Shown here: positions 24,226 through 34,422 of the stretch, piece by piece | How positions within the stretch are numbered: the first letter of the stretch is position 1 | How the letters are laid out: each line of letters begins with the position of its first letter | Source of the DNA: Rhexocercosporidium sp. MPI-PUGE-AT-0058 | Taxonomy: Eukaryota > Ascomycota > Leotiomycetes > Helotiales | DNA: 64,000 nt | Assembly: GCA_020746875.1 (NCBI GenBank) | Contig: JAGTJL010000016.1 | Location: forward strand, 1 to 64,000 | Direction of reading: 5' to 3' | Notes under the pieces: generated by a model | The model's input: only the letters and a program-made list of their open reading frames with translations | Told to the model about the DNA's origin: nothing | Database searches by the model: none | Program-made: the position numbers and the translations under genes

Positions 24226-25059
24226 CTACTTTGGAGCTTCGGTCAAACTAATCTCACCTCTTCCTTCCACCATCTCCTCCATAGAAACATTCAGAGCCTG
24301 ATCTAACGCCCATTCACGGATCTTATCGAGGTTCCTACACGGATGCCGTGTGCTGAAGTTTGGATAAGGCTCACTGTACCCATCGACCGAAACTGCAGTG
24401 ACCAAGCCAATGTCTGCAGTGCAGATTAAGCATTGGCGGATCATGTTGATGCAGTGTTCTGTTCGTTCATTTGTAAGCTGAATCCAAAGATTTTTAAAAG
24501 TAGGCGCTTCCTCACCAACGTGGTCTCGAAGCCAGTGATCGCCAAAGGCATGCTCCTTCTCATAGTGCTCCATATATGTGGCCATGCACACAAGATTCTA
24601 AGACACGATCCTTAGCTCGAGGAAACTTGAAGGCATAGGAGCATGCCCACGAAACGGTGCAGATTATGGAAAAGTTCGAGGGTTGCGAAATATTCCCCAC
24701 CAAGCTCTGTCGGGATTTTCACCGTCGCATTTCTTGTTGCATCTTTCCCTATCAGGTGCAGCTACTCTTCTGAGATGGAAAGCGTCGGGCCTGGTAGAAC
24801 TGTGAATACGCTGTTAGCATGTACGCAAGTCCAGTAGAGAGGTTCTGAATCTACTTGAACCGGGAGAAAGTGCATCCCACGCGTCATCCAACTCTTGTCT
24901 CGGTGCTCCTTTGTATGCGGAATTGTAATTCATTGCTCCATGGAATTGATGTTTGGTATATTCAACAGCTGCTTTTGCAGGGGCTGTAACTCTCAAGTTA
25001 AATTCCAAGCTAAGGAGATTCAGGGCAAGGGAACTTGCAATAAACACTTGTCTCGTCAT
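24226..25059 (-). pseudogene. UstYa-like (DUF3328) gene with an in-frame TAG
   Basis: Three exons in consistent phase (25059-24861, 24799-24651, 24597-24226) give a UstYa-family protein of about 239 codons. It has the N-terminal AVEY...FHGAM and APRQELDDAWDAL pattern, a first metal-motif region, and a second intact HxxHC site within NERTEHCINMIRQ. The tail includes GYSEPYPNF and CRNLDKIREWA. Two defects are visible. A TAG at 24762-24764 interrupts exon 2 just after an ISEE word. The first HxxHC motif reads H-N-L-H-R, so its Cys is lost. Introns are 61 and 53 nt with ctaac and ctaag branch sites. It belongs to a different subtype from its neighbours at 22714 and 25502, so the group was not formed by one recent tandem duplication. 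Confidence 0.75.
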
Positions 25060-25501
25060 ACTTGCATGAGCAGGAGGGATTCCCGTTTCCGCTGTGACTC
25101 GCCATGAGTAGTGTTAAAGACAGCAAAAAGAAGGCAGCTTGGGCAATCGAAATCAAACTCTGGCTGGAGAATTCTGATCTGTGAGGCGGCTCCTCTACTA
25201 AGTCCTCCGCATCTGTTGAGCATGTTCGTATCTTGACATCGTAAGGCAGCGCAGCGAAATTGTAAGCTTTGTAGAATAGAATGAAAGCGAAACTTTAGAG
25301 CATTGGGTTGAGCTTGGTCGTTGATCTAATTCCCATCCCTTATTAGTCAAGTGTAGCGGTATGCAGACAGGTGGTCAGTCGCTAGTGCTTACCCAACTGC
25401 ATCGCTCGAATTGCCAAAACTTACAGAGACTCAATGATTCGTACTTTCACTGGCACTTTCTTCATTTCGTTGCTTTAGTGACAGCCCCTCAGGCCTCAAT
25501 C

Positions 25502-26365
25502 ATGACTTCAAATCTCGAGTCACCACGCAAATCCTTCATGGACGATGCGAGTAATAACAGTCTCTCACACGAGCAAAACGATGAAATTCTAACACACGGG
25601 AAACCGACAATAAAGCATCGCCTGTTCCTTTACCTGGGTACGGCAATAGTAGTTCTGATTATCCTCGTCCAAGCAGCTGCCATCGCAACACGTCTCCAGC
25701 ATCAGTCACACCCTAGCAAAGTCCGAGGCATAATACCTAATTCCCAGATCTCACGCGGAAACACTTTGCATTGCGGCCACTCTCTTAAGCAAGCAAGAGC
25801 ATTGGATTGTGTCTTTGACATAATGGACTACAGTTGGATACCACGACCTTGTTTCCACTCCGAGCTATCAAAACAGTCCAGCGACGCCACGTTCGGTCTC
25901 AATGTAACATTCTGGAATGACGCGGTGCTAGCACACGTCCTTCCCACCGAAGAGATACTTAACGGAGAGTACGAATACGTATTCACACATCGAATCTTCC
26001 ACACAAAACACTGCAAGTACTATCTGCATCGGCAGACGCGGGTATTAGGTGATGGGTTGGGAACGAGTCTGCTGAGAAATAGCTCGTATGGCTTGCATTG
26101 CTTGAGGGGGATTATGGAGCCAGGTGACGCGGGTGAAGTGATGCTTACCAGGTTTCATTATGAGAGGTGTCCGCTGGGTCTAGGATATTTGGAGCCTTCG
26201 GAGAGGAGGAGGCCGAAGGCGGAGTTGGGGGTGTTGTTGGTGGCGGAGCGGGGAATCCTTTGCATTTGCCGTAAACACCAAAAAGACAGAGAAAAATGGA
26301 AGAAGGTTTCCCAGACACTGAGTGTGGGCTCTGTAGAGACTGAAAGTGAAAATGCCACAACTTAG
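25502..26365 (+). CDS. UstYa-like (DUF3328) membrane protein, intact
   Basis: A single exon of 287 residues. I chose ATG 25502 because the 47 upstream in-frame codons lack family character and the polar N-terminus MTSNLESPRK fits. One membrane helix lies at about 40-60 (LYLGTAIVVLIILVQAAAIA), followed by a lumenal domain. It contains a CGHSLKQARALDCVFD block (91-106), IPRPCF (113-118) and the HxxHC motif HTKHC (167-171). A second site at 196-200 reads YGLHC, missing the first His. Family members act as copper-dependent oxidases or cyclases in ribosomal-peptide (ustiloxin-type) and other secondary-metabolite pathways in the secretory route. No precursor peptide with Kex2-spaced repeats was found nearby, so the product cannot be named. 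The C-terminus is Arg/Lys-rich. Confidence 0.75.
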   Translation: MTSNLESPRKSFMDDASNNSLSHEQNDEILTHGKPTIKHRLFLYLGTAIVVLIILVQAAAIATRLQHQSHPSKVRGIIPNSQISRGNTLHCGHSLKQARALDCVFDIMDYSWIPRPCFHSELSKQSSDATFGLNVTFWNDAVLAHVLPTEEILNGEYEYVFTHRIFHTKHCKYYLHRQTRVLGDGLGTSLLRNSSYGLHCLRGIMEPGDAGEVMLTRFHYERCPLGLGYLEPSERRRPKAELGVLLVAERGILCICRKHQKDREKWKKVSQTLSVGSVETESENATT

Positions 26366-28521
26366 GTGGTGGGAAATGGGTCGTGTTTGCCCATCCCCCA
26401 GACCCGAGAAAAAGAATGGGGGAGGATCGCAAGTCGATATAGAGAAAAAAGACAAACATGCAAAGTCAAGAGTTCAACACGAGAATTTAGCTCATCGAAT
26501 GTAGATTGTTTTGAAAGGATACTAGACTACGGAGGACTGTTCACATGTATTCGTAGGTTATTGAGACGCAGAGCTAGAGCTGCACCAACCACTGCACTTC
26601 CCAAGGAAAGGGTACCTTACCCGCGAGGACTGAAGATAACCTCCTATTACACTCCTGTATGAGGATGAAATCGGCAGGCTATTATTGCTTTTGGTGGTCA
26701 GTAAGATTTCTAATAGATGAGCCTGACCGTCAACATATCCAAGGCAAGATAAGAAACACACTCAAGCATTGATTGAGTTTCTCGATTGGCCGTGGGGGCT
26801 AGAGATATGACATGTTTCTAGGCTCCCCCATTGAGCATTATATCCTCCCTCCGACGTGCAACGAAAGAGATTCGGAATCTGGTCCCGACGTCATCCAGAG
26901 TCACGATTGAGGCGCCGAATGACTCGTCGATGACGAGGAGGTGAGAGGGTGGATGTGGCTGTGCACGCTACGGCGGTTGAGATCTGGACCCTAGCAGCGC
27001 AAGCCACATTCTCAGCCATAGCGATCAAACTCCCTAGCGCGCGAGGATGTGCCGAGTTCCGAAATAGGGCGCGGGACTGGGGGATGGAAAGCTGAGGGAA
27101 CAATTGGCTGATGCTTCTGATAATACCGAAATAGGAATTTATAGAGACAAGTAAGATCGGGAGTGTTGTAATGACCAAACGTGCTTTCAATGAAAGGTCG
27201 GGAAAACATAGGTTGGCACGAACCAAATATATTTCTGTGGATAGGTAAGGTATCGGAAGGATACAAACGGACGTGACCAGAATGCATCCCGAAACTCGGT
27301 ATGCGAGGTGGACAAGTGGTTCTTAGTTGGCAGCAATTCAAGAGATTTGATAAGCTCAAGTAGCAGATAGAGTAAGTGGGGTGGAAGGAAAGGAAACTTG
27401 ATTTGAGGGGGCTTGGCATGAAGAACCTGGATGGATGCAGCTTCTGCTTCTGCTTCTGCTTTTGCTTCTGCTTCAAGAACCAACACGTCCCTTCCTAAGC
27501 TCAAGTCTTTCCCTTCACACCACGACTTCTTTGGTTGAAAGAGAAGGTCGCGTGCTCTTTCCCTTTCCCCTTCCCTCTCCTCTTCTCTACCTAGCTCATC
27601 AACCAACAATACACGAGAGAGGCCTTGAACTGCCGCGCACCGCCACAACTTTCCTTACTCCGAATTGATAAAGCAGAGGATTGTCTCTGCAGATCAACCC
27701 TTCTTCATCTTCATCTCTTTGATACAGTTACAGTTACAGTTCGCAGGATTGTTCAATTGAAGTCTAGTAGTCATGCGTGAGTTCTCCCTTTCATTCTACT
27801 CTTGGCACATCACGGCCCTCTGGACTGCATCCCTTGCCTCTTCCTGTCGAGCTGGACCAGGCCTGGGCCTCCTTCGATCCTCATACCACAGAATCCTTGG
27901 GCAACTGTCATAAATCTGTTGTTGGAACGAAGGGCCAGCCCAAGCATAGACTTGTATTTGTTGAGTAATGCCATGCCATGCCATGCCGTCAGATCTCTGG
28001 GCGCATACAAACAAGACTCCCCAAGACACTACAAGCTTCTACGGGCAAACGAAGCTTCCACCCATCTGTCTCGACTTCGTGGACTTCTGCATCTGGGCAG
28101 CATCTCGCTCAAATGCGTACGATTCCCTCATCATCACCAGGGATAAGCAATTGCTTCTAATACGGAAACCGGATCGAATGCTCAAATCAACGTCCTGCAT
28201 CCTTGAATCGTCCCGTCGTCAGCTGTGGAGGAGTGGAGTGGATCTGGAAACGCCAATCAGATGGCTGCACACTCCGCCTCCTTCGCCTTGCCCTTTGCAG
28301 CTTCCCACTTCTTTGTCTTTCCCATCACATCACCCTTCTCCACTCCACTCCCTCCACCCAAGCTGCTGGCCTATTTTAACGTCGCCTCTCCCCCTTCGAC
28401 TTCAACCTCAATCCTACACCACCTCCTCAACTCTCCCTTCACGGACATCACCACCTCCACCTCCACCTCCACCTCCGCCGCTACATCCCCCACCCTCTTT
28501 CGCCGCACTCACTCCACATCG
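26366..28521. promoter_or_regulatory. Long upstream region of the Ca2+/H+ exchanger gene
   Basis: About 2.1 kb with no supported gene. 27440-27474 is a six-unit gcttct microsatellite. 27480-27780 and 28260-28500 are strongly C/T-rich on the plus strand, as in many fungal promoters and 5' leaders; 27730-27745 repeats cagtta three times. A possible leader ATG at 27773 is followed at once by gtgagt, so an untranslated or tiny first exon with an intron is possible. The frames read through this region are low-complexity. Confidence 0.45.
27440..27474. repeat. gcttct hexanucleotide microsatellite
   Basis: Six near-perfect copies of gcttct (one reads gctttt), about 1 kb upstream of the exchanger gene. 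On the minus strand it would encode Lys-Gln repeats, but no gene is supported there. Confidence 0.8.
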
Positions 28522-31336
28522 ATGAAGAAAACTTCGCCTGATTCTAATTCATCTGCAGATCGCATTCGCTCTTGGGCTCGAACCAAAGCGCATGGCACCT
28601 CTCCTCTCTCCAAATCGAGCCGACAGACTCTCCCCATAAGCAATCCATCTGCCACTCCGACAGGCACACTCCAACAGCCCAGGACCAGTTCCAGTCTTCG
28701 AAATGATACGACCAATATCCCTCCCTTCCCCTCCACAGACATCAACGGCCTCGCACGCCAGTCTTCGAAACCCACAGCCAACAATGTCGTTGAGAATAGC
28801 TCGTCCGATAACCCTCCACCTGCTCCACCTCCGCAAGTTGATGGGGAGGGGGCTGTCGTAAACCCTGACAAGCCCGCGAAAAAGAATGTTGCAATGCGAT
28901 TTTGGCTCACTGCCAGATCCATCCTCTTGTCCAGTTACATCAACTTGTTGCTGGTCTTCGTACCTATCGGTATTGCCGCAAAGGCTGCCAAACTCAGTCC
29001 AGGTATCATTTTCGGAATGAATGCTATTGCTATTGTACCTCTAGCAGGTCTACTCAGTCATGCTACCGAAAGCGTGGCCAAGAGAATGGGAGATACAATT
29101 GGTGCACTAATGAATGTTACGTTTGGTAACGCAGTTGAACTGATCATCTTGTATGTGTCCCCTCCTGTCGGTGACTTACTCAAGCTAACCTCTACAGCAT
29201 GTATGTCTACCTCGCAAGAGATCAAGACGAGAAAGAGAGAGAAGCCCTCTTAAAGGCATTATCAAATCAATCGAGTCCCATATCATTCGGCCTTTCTTTT
29301 GTCTCCCGTTTCGTGACCCTTTTTAAAAACCTATGCTCACATGACATCTCCCCCTTCACAGCATTGCTCTCGCAAAGGTTAGTTGTATTCTCCTCCTGGT
29401 CGATTGGACCTAACTAATCCATTCAGAATGAAATCCGCATCGTTCAAGCCTCCCTCCTCGGTTCCATTCTTGCAAACTTGCTCTTGATTCTAGGCATGTG
29501 TTTCTTGGTTGGTGGACTACGCTTCCGTGAACAGGTATGTGGCATCTGAACCGACTTCAAAAAATTTCCACTAATTCTGGTAGATCTACAACAGTACTGT
29601 CACGCAGATGAGCGCGTGTCTACTCAGTTTGAGTGTCATGAGTTTGTTGCTTCCAGTATGCCGTCCAGCCCCTCTTCTGCAACAGCCGCTAACCCCCCAG
29701 ACTGCTTTCCATGCGTCTTTTGCCGACACAGAGAAAGTTAAGGCCAATTCTGCTGTCTTGAAAGTCAGTCGTGGTACATCTGTGGTATGTTTTCTCGGCT
29801 TCCGAAAGACTCAAATCTGACCCTCTAGATCCTCCTCTTCGTCTACGTTCTCTACCTTTTCTTCCAATTGAAGTCTCATGCGTACATGTACGAGAGTACA
29901 CCACAGCACATCATCGACGAGGAACTCGCTCCCGGTCCTGTCGCCCAATGGATGGAAACCTCCTCGGACGACTCATCTTCATCTTCGAGCTCCGACTCTG
30001 ATCACTCAAGCGGATCCAATACCACGGCAAAGCGATTCAAGAGAGTCATGCGGGGTGGTAAACGCCGTCGCAAGTCTAGTTCTGGATCGAAGGAGACCAA
30101 CGAGAAGATTCAACCAAGTCGAACTCCATCCTTTGGCGCCGGTTCTGTCTCCCCAGTCAACACTGATCATGTCGTCGATGAGAACATGGGCCACCGTCTT
30201 GGTGCGATCGATTTCGGCGAAGAAGGCGACGATGAAGATCAAAACCAACACAGTCGAAAGAACTCTATCAGCCGCAAATCTAAGAAAGAGATCAAAAAGG
30301 AACGGAAACGTCAAGAGAAGAAGAACCGCAAGGCAGCCCGCAGAAATGGGGATGATACCGCCATTGAAGGCGCCGGAATGAACGAGAAAGCTCCCGATGT
30401 TGATGCTGGTGCACCTCGTCGCGTGGATTTCGCTGTGGAGTCCGAACCTGCCGCGGAGCAGACATATTCTTCTCAGAAACGACCATTCAACATCCGTCAC
30501 ATGAGCAGCATTCGTCCTCAAATCCCAAAGACCTTCTCCCAGAATGTCTTCATGCAGCCATCGCCTGCTGTGACCCCCGCCCCTGCTGGTCCAATCCCTC
30601 GAGTTCGCTACGGCATTCGTCGCACCAACTCACTTCCAGATCGTCTCAATCAGACAGTCTCTGGCACTGCAACCCCTTCCACTTGCATAACACCAAATCG
30701 TGTCAACAGCCTTGCCATTACCGCTAACAAGCCCGAAGAGGAGGATGACGAAAACATCTCTCGCACCACCGCAATGATGCTTCTGCTCATCTCTACTGGT
30801 CTTGTCGCTCTCTGTGCCGAGTTTATGGTTGACAGTATCAATGATGTCGTGGAGGGTAATTCTGGTATCAGTGAAGCCTTCATCGGTCTGATCATCTTAC
30901 CAATTGTCGGTAACGCCGCTGAACACGCGACCGCCGTTAAGGTGGCCAGCAAGAACAAAATGGATTTGGCCATTGGTGTTGCTGTTGGTTCTTCGATTCA
31001 AATTGGTACGTCCTTTACCCCTTATCAAAACTATCCGTACTAACACATTCAGCCCTGTTCGTCACTCCCTTTGTTGTCCTTCTCGGCTGGGCAATGGACA
31101 AGAATATGTCTTTGTACTTCACCCTCTTCGAAACAGTCTCTCTCTTCGTATCAGCCTTCATCGTCAACTTCCTCGTCTTGGATGGTCGATCTAATTATCT
31201 TGAGGGTGCACTTCTATGTGCTGCCTACGTCATCATCGCTGTTGCTGCATTCTTCTACCCGAATGCGGATGAACAGAGTAGTCTTGGTGGTGCGGACGTT
31301 GCTGCGAAAATGGTTAGGGGTTTGACTGGGACTTAA
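28522..31336 (+). CDS. Vacuolar Ca2+/H+ exchanger (VCX1/CAX family)
   Basis: Seven exons: 28522-29150, 29362-29377, 29427-29534, 29584-29655, 29701-29784, 29829-31005 and 31053-31336, all in phase, 789 residues. It moves Ca2+ (or Mn2+) into the vacuole in exchange for H+. Both family repeats are present: GNAVELIIF with ALAKNEIRIVQASLLGS in the first half, and GNAAEHATAVKVASKNK followed by AIGVAVGSSIQIALFVTP in the second. Exon 2 is only 16 nt. Between the halves lies a very long hydrophilic loop (29900-30750) with Ser runs and a Lys/Arg-rich stretch KKEIKKERKRQEKKNRKAAR, longer than in yeast Vcx1. The upstream frame opens with GTG; ATG 28261 would add 87 low-complexity residues encoded by C/T-rich DNA, so ATG 28522 is preferred, with limited confidence. 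Confidence 0.85.
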
Positions 31337-33270
31337 ACGTTTAAGACGTATGATTCGATATCAGGAAGTTGACAAGTAGGGGATAAGCGAATGGTAGTGG
31401 GTTGCGTTTGCATTTTCTACTGCGGGGCTGCAGGCTCTCATCACACTCATTTGGCTTGCTTCCTGCTCGGCTTTTAAGCGCTGTTTTTCTTGCCATTAAA
31501 TTGTTCGACGGACATAGCTTCGGTTGGCATAAATACAACTTAATACGCTCTTTACTTCTCGCACTTATCTTAGATAAAGTGTAATGATCGGTACTTGTTG
31601 ACTTCTTTCTTATATAAAACTACTTATTTTAAGTGCGAAGCTAAGCCTTTCTTACTTCTACTCGTGCGTATTTTAATATTAATCGTTCCGATATCTACTA
31701 CCGGCAGTAGAATATTCGGTAATTATAATTGACTCAATCTGTAAAAGATATTTTTTTTTTCTAAATATGTCTTTTACAGATTTAAGTTAATATTAGTCTT
31801 AAGAATAATATTAATAAGTATTTTATTAGCTTTCTTATATTATCTTAAAATAGTAAAAGTTCGCGAGAAGTTATCGAGGGCTTGATTCGCGAAGTTAGCG
31901 AGGGTGTGTTTTAGATTAGGGATTATGTTTTGAGTTGAGATTAGATTTAGGAATATGATCGCGGTTATTATGGGAATTTGGTAAAGGGATTTTGTAGGTT
32001 AGCTCGGGTGAGCAGGAGGCGTAGCATTGCATAGTTCTTATTTTTTGAAGTTTAGATTGTAATGGTAAGTCTTGCCTGTGGAATATGACTTCGGATTTTG
32101 GGGAGCGAGGTTCTGAACAAGAGTTTACAGAAGAGTTTATATATCTGTGAGCAGCGATGCACGAAAGGTAAGTTATGTATTTGGCAATAAGGGTTTTGGA
32201 TAGTACGTAAGGTCAAGGTTGGGTCGAGCTTCGTACTGATCTGATACGGCTCTTTTAAAGCCAGACTTTATATTTCTTATATACCGTGTAAGTAAACTTT
32301 AAGCTATGTATAAGTCTTCCAACTCGCTTAAATTTCTCCATTTCGGCTTCTTGAAGTTGTAGAACGCATTGCCATACTAGAAGTAAAGTAAGCAAACCTC
32401 GGATAGCACTTTAGTTCTGCCCATTGAGCTGTGCTTTTCAACTTTCTAAGACCAAATTTACTTATCCTCGAATAATTCCTCAACTCCTATCAAAAATTCA
32501 AGACCAAATTTACCGCTATCTCTGCTACCAACTCTTTCATCTACACTTCCATCAAAATAGATCTCGTCATCTACCTCAAGTCTCTGTATAAGGACAAATC
32601 AGCTGCGACCTAATTCAACGGTAGGAGGAACTCATTCGCGAATCTCACCTCCAGCTTTCCCCCTCCCTTAATGAAACTTTGAGACATCACCGCTGTATTC
32701 TACCTCACAAGTTAGATTTCTCTGCCCAGAAACAAGCATGCCTAATTTTCTGGACTTCGGGAAAAGGTCAACACAAGTAAGTCTATAACATCAATATTCG
32801 TATATTTCGCACTATTCGCCCACCAATCATGCCAACTACCAACCCTAGCAGCTTCCCATAGACCGCCGCATAAAATCTTGTTTACATTAGACGAGATCAC
32901 GTGCGGTATATTAAGGGAGATCAAATTCGGAACGCCAAACACGGCACACATGGTCACGAGGCGATCTATTCGTAGCTCAGAAAGCCCAGAGAGGAACCAT
33001 GATACAAGAACAGTGTCACAGATATGAATAAAGGTCCAGACTCGCTTGAACGTCATGCACGAGGAACAATCTGGACCAAACACCAACGAACTAGTAGGAG
33101 CTGGTGTTCAACTTGAGGGAGCGACGATAGACGGGTATGAAGTTAGGTAATATGTAGGAGCATTCTTATCGCGCTTTTGCGTTTCTTGCTTCTTCATTCT
33201 GCTGTTCCTCGTTCTGAGGGTCCGTTCTGTATATAGGTATATTCTTTTCTCGTCACTGCATTTCTCGAAA
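31337..33270. other. Intergenic region with a small RIP-like patch
   Basis: About 1.9 kb. 31560-31870 is AT-rich with few CpA and TpG words, resembling the 1-9780 block on a small scale; it is probably a degraded repeat relic. The rest has normal composition and no supported gene. A 114-codon minus-strand frame at 32742-33086 has no recognisable family signature. Confidence 0.5.
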
Positions 33271-34098
33271 ATGGGTCAAGTATGCTCAGGCCGGCGTGCA
33301 AAACCCACAACGACACGCCCACCCTCTCAACCCGCACTCCCTCCCTACTCAGCTCCCAAATCCCCCACCACCATCACCGAACAGGAAAAAGAAGGACCCC
33401 CAGAACTCTCCTCCCACCCCGCCCTGCGCAAACGAGGAAACTCCCTCAGCGACCCGGCCTCCTCACCCCTCCAGAAACCGCTCCCAGTCCACTTCCGCGG
33501 TAAAAGTCTCCAGAAAGAGGACTGGGAAGACATCGAGAACATAACAGTCGCATCGACGCCCCAATGGCGCTGGTCTAACACCCAATGCCGCGCCTGGCTA
33601 ACCGAAGTCCTAATCGTATACGGTGGTCACCCAGCACCCATCGCGCATAGACTAGCTGGTGGTTTTCGAGGCTGGGGCCCCAACCTGTATATGAAGGAGT
33701 GGAAGGCGTGGAATTCGTGGCTCGGCGCCGATGGGCAGGCTATCTTTGCGTTACTTATGGAGGAGCATGGAAAGGAGGGGGCGGTGCCGAAGGAGGTTGA
33801 GATTGAGCATTATGTGCTGGCTGACACTGAGGGGAGGGAGGTTAAGCAGTTGGAGATTGGGCCGAGGAGTAAGTATCCGTTGAGGAGTGTGGCGGAGAAA
33901 AGTGTGAGGGGTGGAGGGAGGGAAGAGATTGATAATTTTGTGGGGAAGGAGGCGGTTGAGGATGTGAGGCAGCAGGTTGCTAGCGAGTGGGGGAAGGGGA
34001 GGTTGAAAAAGTTAACGGAGGCGAGGGAAAAGCTGAGAGCGGAAAGGGAGACGCGTGCTGAGGGGAGTGAGAAAGGGACAAAGTCAGGTAAGTTATAA
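33271..34098 (+). CDS. Unknown protein, probable N-terminal lipidation, paralogue of 52883-53380
   Basis: A single-exon gene of 275 residues. The N-terminus MGQVCSGRR has Gly2 and Cys5, the pattern of N-myristoylation with palmitoylation, so the protein may sit on the inner face of a membrane. Residues 10-90 are Pro/Ser-rich and probably disordered. Residues 94-175 form a compact Trp-rich domain (STPQWRWSNTQCRAWL, then GPNLYMKEW, then GAVPKEV). It is shared with the minus-strand gene at 52883-53380. The C-terminal 90 residues are charged and helical (KLTEAREKLRAERE). I do not recognise the domain. Codon use drifts from C-rich at the 5' end to G-rich at the 3' end. Confidence 0.8.
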   Translation: MGQVCSGRRAKPTTTRPPSQPALPPYSAPKSPTTITEQEKEGPPELSSHPALRKRGNSLSDPASSPLQKPLPVHFRGKSLQKEDWEDIENITVASTPQWRWSNTQCRAWLTEVLIVYGGHPAPIAHRLAGGFRGWGPNLYMKEWKAWNSWLGADGQAIFALLMEEHGKEGAVPKEVEIEHYVLADTEGREVKQLEIGPRSKYPLRSVAEKSVRGGGREEIDNFVGKEAVEDVRQQVASEWGKGRLKKLTEAREKLRAERETRAEGSEKGTKSGKL

Positions 34099-34422
34099 AG
34101 ACGTTCGGGGGATACGAGTAAAGTGTGGCGAATTGTTGGTCAAAAGATTCCATGAAATGGGAGTTTGGAATAGGAACATAATATAATGTCTTAGTTACGT
34201 TTGCTTCCCAGAGACAGAAAACACATGCCAAATTGAATAGATCCGCCTGGCGTCAATTGAGCAGCTTTTCAAAGAAGGGAGTGCGATCATATGGTGAAAT
34301 AACTTCCATTGAGATTACAAAACATTATCAAAACAAGAATATCAACGTATACGTCATCATCCAAACTTAGCAACCAACTCGCACCTACTGAAGAACCAGA
34401 TACACCCTGGATAACTCGGAGG
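34099..34422. other. Convergent 3' spacer
   Basis: About 320 bp between two convergent genes. I see no feature beyond short A/T-rich runs that may serve polyadenylation. Confidence 0.4.

Noticed and set aside
27012..27648. 150-codon minus-strand frames with Lys-Gln or Glu-Ala repeats
   Set aside because: They are produced by the gcttct microsatellite and C/T-rich promoter DNA.
28261..28521. Upstream ATG for the Ca2+/H+ exchanger
   Set aside because: It would add low-complexity Thr/Ser sequence from a C/T-rich leader; ATG 28522 is preferred, though not proven.
32742..33086. 114-codon minus-strand frame as an F-box-like fragment
   Set aside because: Only vague leucine-rich resemblance; no F-box and no second exon.
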